Positions 42,695 to 52,474 of a stretch of 64,000 nucleotides of DNA are shown in pieces. Numbering within the stretch: position 1 is the first letter of the stretch; the number at the start of each line of letters is the position of its first letter. The stretch is taken from the NCBI RefSeq assembly GCF_010104355.1, contig NZ_CP044973.1, forward strand, positions 186,001 to 250,000, written 5' to 3'. Under the pieces are notes generated by a model, which saw only the letters and a list, made by a program, of their open reading frames with translations, searched no databases and was not told where the DNA came from. Source of the stretch: Hydrogenophaga sp. PBL-H3. GTDB lineage: Bacteria; Pseudomonadota; Gammaproteobacteria; Burkholderiales; Burkholderiaceae_C. Made by a program: the position numbers and the translations under genes.

Positions 42695-44698
42695 ATGCAA
42701 GGGACGAACGTGCTGTTCGGTCAGATCGCCGTGGTATTCGGCATCGTGATCGCCGGTGTGTGGGGTGCCACACAATGGACAGCGGCGGCCCTTGGCTATC
42801 AAGTACGCCTTGGCTCGCCCTGGTTCGACTTTCTTGGCACGTCGATCTACCACCCGTGGAAGCTGTTTGAGTGGTGGTTCTTCTTCGGCGCCTATGCGCC
42901 GGAGGTCTTCGACACCGGCGGTGCCATTGCCGGCGCCAGCGGCATGGTCGCCGTGGTCGTTGCCATCGCCATGTCGGTCTGGCGCTCGCGCCAGGCACGC
43001 ATGGTCACGACCTACGGCTCGGCGCGATGGGCGAATGCGCACGACATTCGCAAGGCCGGCCTCACACAGCCTGCCGGCGTGTTCCTCGGTCAGCACGATC
43101 ACCAGTACCTACGTCATGAAGGACCGGAACACGTCCTGACCTTCGCGCCCACGCGCTCGGGTAAAGGCGTGGGCCTAGTCATTCCCACACTCTTGAGTTG
43201 GCCGGCATCCGCCGTCATCCATGACATCAAGGGCGAGAACTGGAGCATCACCGCCGGCTGGCGTTCGCGTTTCTCGCACTGCCTGCTGTTCAACCCGACC
43301 GATGCGAAGTCGGCAGCCTACAACCCACTGCTGGAGGTGCGGCGCGGCGCGCATGAAGTGCGCGACGTTCAGAACATCGCGGACATTCTGGTCGATCCCG
43401 AAGGCGCGCTGGAGAAGCGCAACCATTGGGAAAAGACTTCGCACGCGCTGCTGGTCGGGGCCATCCTGCATGTGCTCTACGCGGGCGAAGACAAGACGCT
43501 GCGCGGCGTTGCCAACTTCCTGTCCGATCCGGCCAGCCCTTTCGAGCTGACCTTGCACCGGATGATGACCACGCCCCACCTGGGCGATGGCCCGCATCCG
43601 GTAGTCGCATCGGCTGCGCGCGAAGTGCTCAACAAGTCGGATAACGAGCGCTCCGGCGTGTTGAGCACCGCCATGTCGTTCCTCGGCCTGTACCGCGATC
43701 CCACGGTGGCCGAAGTCACTTCGCGCTGCGACTGGCGCATTGCCGACCTGATCGCGGCCGAACATCCGGTGTCGCTGTATCTGGTGGTGCCGCCTTCGGA
43801 CATTTCGCGGACGAAACCGCTGATTCGCCTGATCCTCAACCAGATCGGGCGGCGCCTAACCGAATCGCTTGATGGCTCCGACGGCATCGCGCGCCGCCAC
43901 AAGCTGCTGCTGATGCTCGACGAGTTCCCGGCGCTGGGCAGGCTCGATTTTTTCGAGACGGCGCTGGCCTTCATGGCGGGCTACGGCATCCGCAGCTTCC
44001 TCATCGCGCAGTCGCTCAACCAGATCGACAAAGCCTACGGCCAGAACCATTCGATTCTGGATAACTGCCATGTGCGCGTGACGTTCGCCACGAACGACGA
44101 ACGCACGGCGAAGCGCATTTCCGAGACGCTGGGCACGGCCACCGAGCTGCGCGCGCAGCGCAACTACGCGGGCCACCGGCTCGCGCCGTGGCTGGGCCAC
44201 TTGATGGTGTCGCGCCAGGAGACGGCCCGGCCGCTGCTGACGCCGGGCGAAGTCATGCAGCTTCCGCCCGACGAGGCGGTGGTCATGGTGTCCAGCGTGG
44301 CGCCGATCAAGGCGAAGAAGCTGCGCTACTACGCGGACGCCAATTTCAAGCGCCGCGTGCTGCCGCCGCCTGCACTGGCGAACGGGCAGTACGCGGACGC
44401 GCCGCCGTCGCGCTCGGATGATTGGAGCGGCCTGGCTATTCCCGCCATGCCCGTCGCGCCTGCGTCCGATACCGCTGAGGGCTTCGCTGCCTCTGCCGAT
44501 GACGGTGGCCCACGCCGTCAACCCGAACTCTCCGAAACCGTCGCCTACGCCCCCGAGCTGGCCGTGCCGGCTGCCGACCTCGCGCTGCTCGATGACGACG
44601 ACGACCTGCCGCTTCCCCTTCCTCGCCAGCTTGACCCGGCCATGCAGCGCACGGCGCGGCTGGCTTCCCTCGACCCCAACGACGGAATCGAGCTATGA
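42695..44698 (+). CDS. traG: TraG/VirD4 coupling protein
   Basis: 667 residues. Two N-terminal membrane segments (VFGIVIAGVWGATQW and AGASGMVAVVVAIAM), then Walker A APTRSGKGVG and Walker B LLLMLDEFPALG. It ends in an acidic, Pro-rich tail. This ATPase hands the relaxase-DNA complex to the Trb channel. It overlaps the CopG gene by ATGA. Length and order match Tn4371-type TraG. Confidence 0.96.
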   Translation: MQGTNVLFGQIAVVFGIVIAGVWGATQWTAAALGYQVRLGSPWFDFLGTSIYHPWKLFEWWFFFGAYAPEVFDTGGAIAGASGMVAVVVAIAMSVWRSRQARMVTTYGSARWANAHDIRKAGLTQPAGVFLGQHDHQYLRHEGPEHVLTFAPTRSGKGVGLVIPTLLSWPASAVIHDIKGENWSITAGWRSRFSHCLLFNPTDAKSAAYNPLLEVRRGAHEVRDVQNIADILVDPEGALEKRNHWEKTSHALLVGAILHVLYAGEDKTLRGVANFLSDPASPFELTLHRMMTTPHLGDGPHPVVASAAREVLNKSDNERSGVLSTAMSFLGLYRDPTVAEVTSRCDWRIADLIAAEHPVSLYLVVPPSDISRTKPLIRLILNQIGRRLTESLDGSDGIARRHKLLLMLDEFPALGRLDFFETALAFMAGYGIRSFLIAQSLNQIDKAYGQNHSILDNCHVRVTFATNDERTAKRISETLGTATELRAQRNYAGHRLAPWLGHLMVSRQETARPLLTPGEVMQLPPDEAVVMVSSVAPIKAKKLRYYADANFKRRVLPPPALANGQYADAPPSRSDDWSGLAIPAMPVAPASDTAEGFAASADDGGPRRQPELSETVAYAPELAVPAADLALLDDDDDLPLPLPRQLDPAMQRTARLASLDPNDGIEL

Positions 44699-45159
44699 GC
44701 CACTACCGCCTCAACCTGTTCATCCAGCCGGAGCACGCCAAGCGCCTGGACGAGCTGGCCGCCAAGAAAGGCGTGTCCAAGTCGTCCATCGTCGCGGCGG
44801 CGCTCGCATCGTGGTTGTCGCCTGATGCCGCCGACCAGCGCGAGGCGGCCATCGCCAAGCGGCTTGATCGCCTGTCGCGGCAGGCGGAGCGCATGGAGCG
44901 CGACCAGAACATCGCCATCGAAACGCTGGCGCTGTTCATCCGCTACTACCTGACCGTGAGCACGCCCGTTCCCGAGGCGCACCAAGACGCGGCTCGCGCC
45001 CAGGGCAAAGCACGCTTCGAGCAGTTCGTGGAGCAGCTTGGGCGCCACCTGCTACGCGGACGCAGCCTGGTGCGCGACGTGGTGGAGGAACTGCACCCCG
45101 ATCCGATGCGGATGGAGGACGCGGCGGCAGTCGCCCAAGCACAGGAGCGTGCGTCATGA
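44695..45159 (+). CDS. CopG/ribbon-helix-helix protein of the trb cluster
   Basis: 154 residues. The N-terminal ~45 residues form an RHH domain (YRLNLFIQPEHAKRLDELAA, KKGVSKSSIVAAALASWL); the rest is helical. It lies between traG and trbB with four-base overlaps on both sides, the place where Tn4371-like ICEs carry a CopG gene. It probably regulates the trb operon or assists transfer. Confidence 0.9.
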   Translation: MSHYRLNLFIQPEHAKRLDELAAKKGVSKSSIVAAALASWLSPDAADQREAAIAKRLDRLSRQAERMERDQNIAIETLALFIRYYLTVSTPVPEAHQDAARAQGKARFEQFVEQLGRHLLRGRSLVRDVVEELHPDPMRMEDAAAVAQAQERAS

Positions 45160-46193
45160 GCGCCGTTCCGCAATCCATGACCGCCACGTCGCTCGACCGG
45201 CGCATCCAGATGTTGCGCACGGCGATGGGGCCGCTGATCGCCGCCGCGCTCGAAGACCCGGACGTGGTGGAAGTCATGCTGAATCCCGACCGCACCCTTT
45301 GGGTGGATCGGCTTTCATCGGGGCGTGCGCCGATGGGCGTGGAGCTGTCCGAAGCGGACGGCGAGCGAATCATCCGTCTTGTGGCGGCCCACGTCGGCGC
45401 GGAAGTGCATCGCGGCCAGCCGCTGCTGTCGGCCGAGCTGCCCGAGACCGGCGAACGCTTCGAGGGCATCTTGCCGCCCGCCGCGCCGGGGCCAGCCTTC
45501 GCGCTGCGTAAGCGCGCCATCGGCGTGATCCCGCTGGAGCGGTACGTCATCGACGGGATGATGACCAGCGCGCAGGCGGGCTTTCTGGTACGGGCCGTGC
45601 GCGAGCGGCAGAACATCCTGATCGCCGGTGCCACCAGCAGCGGCAAGACGACCTTGGCCAATGCTCTCCTGGCCGAGATCGCCGCCACGGGCGACCGCGT
45701 TCTCGTGCTCGAAGACACGGTGGAACTGCAATGCGCGGCCCGCGACCACGTTCCGCTGCGCACGCGCGCAGGCGTGGTGTCCATGACCGAGCTGGTGCGT
45801 TCATCCATGCGCCTGCGACCTGATCGCGTCGTCGTCGGCGAGGTGCGCGGCGCCGAAGCACTGGATCTCATCAAGGTGTGGGGAACGGGCCACCCCGGCG
45901 GCATCGCCACGATCCACGCCGGTTCCGCGCTCGGCGCGCTGCTGCGCTTGGAGCAACTGATTCTCGAAGTGGCCGTGAACCCGCCGCGTGCGCTGATCGC
46001 TGAGGCGGTCAACGTGGTGATCTACATCGCCGGGCGTGGGCGCAAGCGCCGCATCGAGAGCATCGCCCGCGTCGTCGGCTTCGACGGCGTGGGCTACCAA
46101 CTGGCGGACGCGATGGATGCGCCATTTCCCGAGCTGCCATCGCAGTCCGACCTTTCTTCCCCGTCCCTCAACCACCCTGGAGAACTGCCATGA
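45156..46193 (+). CDS. trbB: TrbB, VirB11-type secretion ATPase
   Basis: 345 residues. Walker A GATSSGKTTLANALL, Asp box and Walker B region (LVLEDTVELQC), and the His box GTGHPGGIATIHA. Full-length hexameric ATPase that powers pilus assembly and DNA transfer in the Trb system. The ATG overlaps the preceding stop. Confidence 0.96.
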   Translation: MSAVPQSMTATSLDRRIQMLRTAMGPLIAAALEDPDVVEVMLNPDRTLWVDRLSSGRAPMGVELSEADGERIIRLVAAHVGAEVHRGQPLLSAELPETGERFEGILPPAAPGPAFALRKRAIGVIPLERYVIDGMMTSAQAGFLVRAVRERQNILIAGATSSGKTTLANALLAEIAATGDRVLVLEDTVELQCAARDHVPLRTRAGVVSMTELVRSSMRLRPDRVVVGEVRGAEALDLIKVWGTGHPGGIATIHAGSALGALLRLEQLILEVAVNPPRALIAEAVNVVIYIAGRGRKRRIESIARVVGFDGVGYQLADAMDAPFPELPSQSDLSSPSLNHPGELP

Positions 46194-46582
46194 CGCAGAT
46201 GCACGTTCCTGCTTTCCGTATTTTCGTAGATCCGCTTCCTCACCTGACCGGCTTGGCACGGCTGCGCAGCCTGGCACGCCCTGCGGGGCAAGGACTGCTG
46301 CTGGCCGCGCTGCTGCTGTTCATGGCCGGAACCGCGCAGGCCGCCGGTTCCTCGATGCCGTGGGAAGGCCCGCTGCAATCCATCCTCGAATCCATCCAGG
46401 GGCCGGTGGCGCGCATCGTCGCGGTCATCATCATCATCGCCACGGGCCTCGCGCTCGCCTTCGGCGACACGTCGGGCGGCTTTCGCAAGCTGATCCAGAT
46501 CGTCTTCGGCCTGACCATCGCCTTCGCGGCTTCGAGCTTCTTCCTGTCGTTCTTCAGCTTCTCCGGCGGGGCCGTCGTATGA
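46190..46582 (+). CDS. trbC: TrbC, conjugative pilin precursor
   Basis: 130 residues. A long N-terminal signal region ends near FMAGTAQAAG, then two hydrophobic segments (ARIVAVIIIIATGLALAFGD and KLIQIVFGLTIAFAASSFFL). This is the VirB2/TrbC pilin plan; maturation and cyclisation would need the TraF protease at 29396. Coupled to trbB and trbD. Confidence 0.93.
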   Translation: MTQMHVPAFRIFVDPLPHLTGLARLRSLARPAGQGLLLAALLLFMAGTAQAAGSSMPWEGPLQSILESIQGPVARIVAVIIIIATGLALAFGDTSGGFRKLIQIVFGLTIAFAASSFFLSFFSFSGGAVV

Positions 46583-46851
46583 GTGCCCCGGATGCCTTTG
46601 CGGCCGGGTTTGAAGTGCCGCTGCATCGCTCGCTGACCGAGCCGATCCTGCTGGGCGGTGCGCCGCGCACGGTGGCGATCGCCAACGGCACGCTGGCCGC
46701 CGCTGTCGGCCTGGGCCTGCAACTGTGGATTCCGGGCGTGGTGCTCTGGGTTGTCGGCCATTCGCTGGCGGTATGGGGCGCGCGCGTCGATCCGCAGTTC
46801 ATGCAGGTCTTCGCCCGGCACATCAAGCACCGCCCGCTACTGGACGTGTGA
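46579..46851 (+). CDS. trbD: TrbD, VirB3-like inner-membrane protein
   Basis: 90 residues with two close membrane helices (VAIANGTLAAAVGLGLQLW and IPGVVLWVVGHSLAVWGARV). The N-terminal VPLHRSLTEPILLGGAPR is typical of TrbD/VirB3. Starts at an ATGA overlap with trbC. Confidence 0.93.
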   Translation: MSAPDAFAAGFEVPLHRSLTEPILLGGAPRTVAIANGTLAAAVGLGLQLWIPGVVLWVVGHSLAVWGARVDPQFMQVFARHIKHRPLLDV

Positions 46852-46866
46852 GGGGAGGACGCCGCG

Positions 46867-49320
46867 ATGCTGAACCTCGCCGAATACCGCCAGCGCCCGG
46901 CCTTGCTTGCCGACTGGCTGCCCTGGGCCGGGCTGGTCGCACCGGGCGTCGTCTTGAACAAGGACGGCAGTTTCCAGCGCACGGCCCGGTTTCGCGGGCC
47001 TGACCTCGACAGCGCGACGCAAGGCGAGCTAATCGCCACGTCGGCGCGGTTGAACAACGCGCTGCGTCGCATGGGATCGGGCTGGGCGCTGTTCATCGAG
47101 GCCGAGCGCCGCGCCGCCGCCGACTATCCGCGCTCGGAGTTTCCCGAGCCGCTTTCGTGGCTGGTGGAGGAAGAACGCCGGGCCGCCTTCGAGGAATCGG
47201 GCAATCACTTCGAGAGCGGCTATCACCTGACGCTGCTTTACCTGCCGCCGGAAGAATCCCGCGCCCGTGCAGCCAAGATGCTCTACGAGAACACGCCGAC
47301 GACCGGCGTGGACTGGCGCGAGCGGCTGCAAGCCTTCGTCGCGGAAACGGATCGCGTCTTTGACCTGCTCGACGGCGTGATGCCGGAGATCGCCTGGCTC
47401 GATGACAGCCAGACGCTGACCTACCTGCACGCGACCATCTCGACGCGGCGCTATCGCGTGGGCGTGCCCGAAGTGCCGTTCCACATCGACGCGCTGCTGA
47501 CCGACTCGCCGCTGGTCGGTGGCCTGGCGCCCATGCTGGGCAACCAGCACCTGCGCGTGGTGTCGGTGCGAGGTTTCCCGACCTCGACCTGGCCGGGGAT
47601 TCTGGATGACCTCAACCGCCTTGGCTTTGCGTACCGCTGGAGCACGCGCTTTCTCTGCCTCGACAAAGCCGAGGCGGAGAAAGAACTTTCCCGCCTGCGC
47701 CGCCAGTGGTTCGCCAAGCGCAAGAACGTCATCGCGCTGCTGCGCGAAACGATCTTCCAGCAGGAAAGCCCGCTGGTCGATACCGACGCCAACAACAAGG
47801 CCGCCGATGCGGACGCTGCCTTGCAGGAGTTGGGCAGCGATCAAGTCGCCTTCGGCTACCTGACGGCGACCGTCACCGTCATGGACGAGGACGCCGCCGT
47901 GGCGGACGAGAAGCTGCGCATGGTGGAGCGCGTCATCCAGGGCCGGGGCTTCGTGACCATTCCCGAAGCGCTCAACGCCGTGGATGCGTGGCTGTCGTCC
48001 ATTCCGGGCAACGCCTACGCCAACGTGCGCCAGCCCATCGTCTCGACGCTGAATCTTGCGCACCTGATGCCGGTGTCGGCGGTGTGGGCAGGGCCGGAGA
48101 AGAACTACCACCTCGACGGCCCGCCGCTGATCGTCACGCGCACCGAGGGCGCGACGCCGTTCCGGCTGGTGACGCACATCGGCGATGTGGGGCATACGCT
48201 GGTGGCTGGCCCGACCGGCATGGGCAAGTCGGTTCTGCTCGCCACGCTGGCGATGCAGTTCCGCCGCTATCGCGGTTCGCGCATCTTCGCCTTCGACATG
48301 GGCCGCTCGATGCGGGCCACGATCCTGGGCCTGGGCGGCGAGCACTACGACCTGGGCACGGATGGCGAAATCGCCTTCCAGCCACTGGCACGCATCGACC
48401 GCGAGGGCTACCGCACCTGGGCCGCCGAATGGATCGAAGGCCGCTTGCTGCACGAAGGCGTGGCGGTCGGCCCCGACGAGAAGGCGGCTATCTGGTCGGC
48501 GCTGGGAAGTCTCGCCGGGGCGCCGGTGGAGCAGCGCACGATGACGGGGCTTTCCGTGCTGTTGCAATCGAACACGCTGCGGCAGGCGCTGTCGCCTTAT
48601 GTGCTCGGCGGTGCCCACGGCAAGCTGCTGGACGCCGACCACGACCGGCTGGGCACGGCCGACGTGCAGTGCTTCGAGATGGAGGAGCTGATGCACAGCA
48701 AGGCCGCCGTCATGGCCGTGCTGCATTACCTCTTTGCGCGTTTTGATGAACGCTTCGACGGGGCGCCCACGCTGCTGATCCTCGACGAAGCATGGCTGTT
48801 CCTCGATGACCCGGTGTTTGCCGCGCGTATCCGCCAGTGGCTCAAGACACTGCGCAAGAAGAACGTCAGCGTCATATTCGCCACGCAGAGCCTTGCCGAC
48901 ATCAAGGATTCGAGCATCGCACCCGCGATCATCGAAAGCTGCGCGAGTCGGATTTTCTTGCCCAACCCGCAGGCGACCGAGCCGCAGATTCGCACGATCT
49001 ACGAGGGCTTCGGCCTCAACAGGCGGCAGATCGAAATCGTCGCCACCGCGCAGCCCAAGCGCGACTACTACTACCAATCCCGCCTCGGCAACCGCCTGTT
49101 CGACCTCGACCTGGGGCCGGCGGCGCTGGCCTTCGCGGGCGCTTCCACGCCGCAAGACCAGCGCGACATAGACCGCGTGCTGCTGGACGCCGGCGTGCCC
49201 GGTTTCGCGGGTGCCTGGCTTCGCCACCGCGGCCTCGATTGGGCGGCCGACCTGCTGCCCTCGTTCCCCGGCCTCGCGCCGGGTTCCCTCGCTGACCAAC
49301 CCCTGGAGAACCTGCCATGA
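46867..49320 (+). CDS. trbE: TrbE, VirB4-type secretion ATPase
   Basis: 817 residues. The C-terminal ATPase has Walker A AGPTGMGKSVLLAT and Walker B PTLLILDEAWLFLDDP; the N-terminal CagE/VirB4 domain precedes it (for example WALFIEAERRAAADYPRSEF). It drives pilus assembly at the inner membrane. The ATG at 46867 lies 15 bases after trbD and the stop overlaps trbJ. Confidence 0.96.
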   Translation: MLNLAEYRQRPALLADWLPWAGLVAPGVVLNKDGSFQRTARFRGPDLDSATQGELIATSARLNNALRRMGSGWALFIEAERRAAADYPRSEFPEPLSWLVEEERRAAFEESGNHFESGYHLTLLYLPPEESRARAAKMLYENTPTTGVDWRERLQAFVAETDRVFDLLDGVMPEIAWLDDSQTLTYLHATISTRRYRVGVPEVPFHIDALLTDSPLVGGLAPMLGNQHLRVVSVRGFPTSTWPGILDDLNRLGFAYRWSTRFLCLDKAEAEKELSRLRRQWFAKRKNVIALLRETIFQQESPLVDTDANNKAADADAALQELGSDQVAFGYLTATVTVMDEDAAVADEKLRMVERVIQGRGFVTIPEALNAVDAWLSSIPGNAYANVRQPIVSTLNLAHLMPVSAVWAGPEKNYHLDGPPLIVTRTEGATPFRLVTHIGDVGHTLVAGPTGMGKSVLLATLAMQFRRYRGSRIFAFDMGRSMRATILGLGGEHYDLGTDGEIAFQPLARIDREGYRTWAAEWIEGRLLHEGVAVGPDEKAAIWSALGSLAGAPVEQRTMTGLSVLLQSNTLRQALSPYVLGGAHGKLLDADHDRLGTADVQCFEMEELMHSKAAVMAVLHYLFARFDERFDGAPTLLILDEAWLFLDDPVFAARIRQWLKTLRKKNVSVIFATQSLADIKDSSIAPAIIESCASRIFLPNPQATEPQIRTIYEGFGLNRRQIEIVATAQPKRDYYYQSRLGNRLFDLDLGPAALAFAGASTPQDQRDIDRVLLDAGVPGFAGAWLRHRGLDWAADLLPSFPGLAPGSLADQPLENLP

Positions 49321-50042
49321 AAAAGCGTCTTATTGCCGCCGCCATCGCGGCCATGCTTTGCACCGCCACCGCCCATGCGCAATGGGTCGTGGTCGATCCC
49401 ACGAACCTCGTGCAGAACACGCTGACCGCGATCCGCACGCTGGAGCAGATCAACAACCAAATCCAGCAGCTTCAGAACGAAGCGCAGATGCTGATGAACC
49501 AGGCGCGCAACCTCGCCAGCCTGCCGTCCAGCGTGGTGAACCAGTTGCGCGCCAATCTGGCGACCACCGAGCGGCTGATCGCCCAGGCCAGGGGCTTGGC
49601 CTACGACGTGACGAATCTGGATCGGGAGTTCGCGCGCCTGTATCCCGAGCAGTACGCCGCCACCGTCAGCGGCGACCAGATGTACCGCGACGCGCAGGAG
49701 CGTTGGCGGAACACGCTCAACGGCTTGCAGACCACCATGCAGATGCAGGCGCAGGTGTCGCAGAACCTGGGCGAAGACGAAAGCGTGCTGGCCGATCTTG
49801 TGGGCAAGAGCCAGTCGGCCGAAGGTGCGTTGCAGGCGATGCAGGCCATGAATCAATTGCTGGCCTTGCAGGCCAAGCAGTCGATCCAGTCGCAGCGACT
49901 CCAGATCACGCAAGACCGGGCGGCATCGCTGGAGCTGGCGCGGCAGGCGGCAGCCACGGAGCGCGCCCGCGAGGTGCGGCGGCGCTTCCTCGGCGACGGC
50001 ACGCCGTACACGCCGCAGTCCGTGAACTTCTACGGCAACTGA
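49317..50042 (+). CDS. trbJ: TrbJ, VirB5-like pilus-tip protein
   Basis: 241 residues with a signal peptide (MKKRLIAAAIAAMLCTATAH, AQ) and a long amphipathic helical body (QINNQIQQLQNEAQMLMNQA). It ends with YTPQSVNFYGN. Periplasmic, helical, as expected for TrbJ. Overlaps trbE by ATGA. Confidence 0.95.
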   Translation: MKKRLIAAAIAAMLCTATAHAQWVVVDPTNLVQNTLTAIRTLEQINNQIQQLQNEAQMLMNQARNLASLPSSVVNQLRANLATTERLIAQARGLAYDVTNLDREFARLYPEQYAATVSGDQMYRDAQERWRNTLNGLQTTMQMQAQVSQNLGEDESVLADLVGKSQSAEGALQAMQAMNQLLALQAKQSIQSQRLQITQDRAASLELARQAAATERAREVRRRFLGDGTPYTPQSVNFYGN

Positions 50043-50054
50043 CGGGAGGCCGCC

Positions 50055-50375
50055 ATGCGATGCGTCCTCGCCCTTGGTGTCGTGCTGCTGGCCGCTTGCG
50101 GCGAGCAGCCGGCCGACGACCTTGCCGATGCCTTGGCCGCCGATCCCGTGCGGCTGAAGGCATTGCGCGCGCAATGCGCGGCCGACCGGCAGGCCACGGG
50201 CGAGGACGCTTGCCGCGCCGCCGCCGAAGCCTTCCGGCGGCGTTTCTTCTCCGGCCAGGCCGGGCCGGATGAATACCAGACGCTGGCCGACCTGCCGCCG
50301 ATCCCGCCGAGCTTCGAGGAGCCGGCCGATGGCATGGCGCCGGCCGATCCCGCCGAACCGGAGGACACGCCATGA
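50055..50375 (+). CDS. trbK: TrbK/EexN-like lipoprotein, copy 2
   Basis: 106 residues with a lipobox (VVLLAACGE). The body has LAADPVRLKALRAQCAADRQ and AAEAFRRRFFSG, clearly related to the protein at 42180. Between trbJ and trbL this is the position of the RP4 entry-exclusion gene trbK. The C-terminus is acidic and Pro-rich. Confidence 0.85.
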   Translation: MRCVLALGVVLLAACGEQPADDLADALAADPVRLKALRAQCAADRQATGEDACRAAAEAFRRRFFSGQAGPDEYQTLADLPPIPPSFEEPADGMAPADPAEPEDTP

Positions 50376-51757
50376 ATGACGTGACCATCATCGACCAGTT
50401 CCTCAACACCTTTGCCGCTTATATCGACTCGGGTTTCGGGCTGCTGCGGGGCGAAGTGGCGTTCCTCACGGCCACGCTGATCGTCATCGACATGACGATC
50501 GCCGGCCTGTATTGGGCCATGAGCCACGCCACCGGCCAGGGCGAGGACGTGATCGCCAAGCTGCTGCGCAAGGTGCTCTACGTCGGTGCCTTCGCCTACA
50601 TCATCAATAACTTCAACTGGCTGGCCAGCATCGTGTTCCGCTCGTTTGCGGGATTGGGCATCACCGCCACCGGCTCGGCCATCACGATGGAGAACTTCTT
50701 GCAGCCGGGCCGGCTGGCGAAAACCGGCATCGACGCCGGGGCGCCGATTCTGGAGCAGATCGGCGAGATGGCGGGCTTTCCCGAAGTGTTCGTGAACCTC
50801 GACCCCATCGTGGTGATGTTCCTCGCGTGGCTGGTCGTGGTCTTGTGCTTCTTCGTGCTGGCGATCCAACTGTTCATCACGCTGATCGAGTTCAAGCTGA
50901 CCACGCTCGCCGGATTCGTGCTGGTGCCATTCGCGCTCTGGAACAAGACCGCGTTCCTCGCCGAAAAGGTCTTGGGCAACGTGGTGGCCTCCGGCGTCAA
51001 GGTTCTGGTGCTGGCCGTGATCGTCGGTATCGGCTCGGGCTTGTTCGCTCAGTTCCAAGTCCATCCCGCCGAGCCGTCTATTGACCACGCGCTGGTCATC
51101 ATGCTGGCCTCGCTCACCTTGCTGGCGCTCGGGATTTTCGGCCCTGGCATCGCCACGGGCCTCGTCTCCGGTGCGCCGCAGCTCGGCGCTGGCGCAATGG
51201 CCGGTGCTGCTGTCGGCGCTGCCGGCACGGCCGTCGCCATCGGCGCCGCCGCGACGGGCGTGGGTGGCGCCGTGGCTGCTGGTGCGCGCATGGCCCCGGC
51301 TGCCGCCAAGCTGGCCGGTAGCGGTGCGCGCGCCGCCACGTCGGCGGCCAGCAGTGCGAAGTCGGCGTTCCAGGCCGGTTCCGCCGCCGCTGGCGGCGGC
51401 GCAAAGGGCGCGATGGCGGGCCTGGGCAACGTCGCCAAGACCGGCGCGCAGGCAGCCGGGCGAGGTGCTGCATCCCGCGCTTCCGCTGCCGGGCAACGCA
51501 TGGCCGCTCCCTTCCGCGCTGGCTGGAATGGCGCTGCTGCCGATGGCGGCGCGGGTGCGGCATCCGGTCAGGGTGCCGCAGGCGAGGCCGCATCCGGCGC
51601 CGCTACGGCGCAGACACAGGAACAGCCCGCTTGGGCCAAGCGCCTGCATCGCCGCCAGCAACTCACCCACGCCGCGACCACCACCGCCCACGCGCTGCGC
51701 GGTGGCGATGGCGGCGGCTCCGGCCAGGGGCCGAGCCTGCGCGATTCCGATTCATAA
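50372..51757 (+). CDS. trbL: TrbL, VirB6-type membrane protein
   Basis: 461 residues. About six hydrophobic segments in the first 270 residues (for example VVMFLAWLVVVLCFFVLAIQ and ALVIMLASLTLLALGIFGPG), then a long Ala/Gly-rich tail of low complexity. This is the usual TrbL plan: a polytopic channel component with a flexible tail. Overlaps the trbK-like gene by ATGA. Confidence 0.95.
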   Translation: MNDVTIIDQFLNTFAAYIDSGFGLLRGEVAFLTATLIVIDMTIAGLYWAMSHATGQGEDVIAKLLRKVLYVGAFAYIINNFNWLASIVFRSFAGLGITATGSAITMENFLQPGRLAKTGIDAGAPILEQIGEMAGFPEVFVNLDPIVVMFLAWLVVVLCFFVLAIQLFITLIEFKLTTLAGFVLVPFALWNKTAFLAEKVLGNVVASGVKVLVLAVIVGIGSGLFAQFQVHPAEPSIDHALVIMLASLTLLALGIFGPGIATGLVSGAPQLGAGAMAGAAVGAAGTAVAIGAAATGVGGAVAAGARMAPAAAKLAGSGARAATSAASSAKSAFQAGSAAAGGGAKGAMAGLGNVAKTGAQAAGRGAASRASAAGQRMAAPFRAGWNGAAADGGAGAASGQGAAGEAASGAATAQTQEQPAWAKRLHRRQQLTHAATTTAHALRGGDGGGSGQGPSLRDSDS

Positions 51758-51769
51758 GGAGAACTGACC

Positions 51770-52474
51770 ATGCGATTCAAGAAACCGCAGGTGCGCTACG
51801 CCGACACGCCGCAGCCTGCCACGCCGTACCAAGCTGCCGGCCAGGTGTGGGACAAGCGCATCGGCTCGCCGCGCGTCCAGGCGAAGAACTGGCGCCTGAT
51901 GGCCTTCGGCTGCCTGACGCTTGCACTGCTGATGGCCGGCGGCTTGGTGTGGCGCTCGGCGCAATCCATCGTGACGCCCTACGTCGTGGAGGTGGACAAC
52001 ACGGGCCAGGTACGCGCCGTGGGCGAAGCCGCCACGCCATACCGGCCCAACGATGCGCAGACCGCGCACCACATCGCGCGCTTCGTGACGCTGGTGCGCT
52101 CGCTGTCCATCGACCCCATCGTCGTCCGCCAGAACTGGCTGGACGCCTACGACTACACGACCGACAAGGGCGCGGCCGTGCTCAACGACTACGCACGGGT
52201 CAACGACCCGTTCGCGCGCATCGGCAAGGAGTCGGTGACGGTGCAGATCACCAGCGTCGTGCGCGCCAGCGACACGTCTTTCAACGTGCGCTGGACGGAA
52301 CGCCGCTACGTCAACGGCGCCGCGGCGGGCTTGGAGCGGTGGACGGCCGTGGTGTCCATCGTGCTCCAGCCGCCGCGCACCGAAGAACGCCTGCGCAAGA
52401 ACCCCCTGGGCATCTACGTCAACGGCCTGTCGTGGAGCCGCGAACTGGATTCTTCCGAAGGAGCCAAGCCATGA
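51770..52474 (+). CDS. trbF: TrbF, VirB8-type channel protein
   Basis: 234 residues, one N-terminal membrane segment (LMAFGCLTLALLMAGGLVW), then the VirB8 periplasmic domain (for example YVVEVDNTGQVRAVGEA and FNVRWTERRYVNGAAAGLER). AAGGAG precedes the ATG. It bridges inner-membrane parts to the TrbG/TrbI core complex. Confidence 0.95.
   Translation: MRFKKPQVRYADTPQPATPYQAAGQVWDKRIGSPRVQAKNWRLMAFGCLTLALLMAGGLVWRSAQSIVTPYVVEVDNTGQVRAVGEAATPYRPNDAQTAHHIARFVTLVRSLSIDPIVVRQNWLDAYDYTTDKGAAVLNDYARVNDPFARIGKESVTVQITSVVRASDTSFNVRWTERRYVNGAAAGLERWTAVVSIVLQPPRTEERLRKNPLGIYVNGLSWSRELDSSEGAKP

Noticed and set aside
47029-49299. A 756-codon leftward open frame
   Set aside because: It is entirely antisense to trbE, whose Walker motifs are clear.
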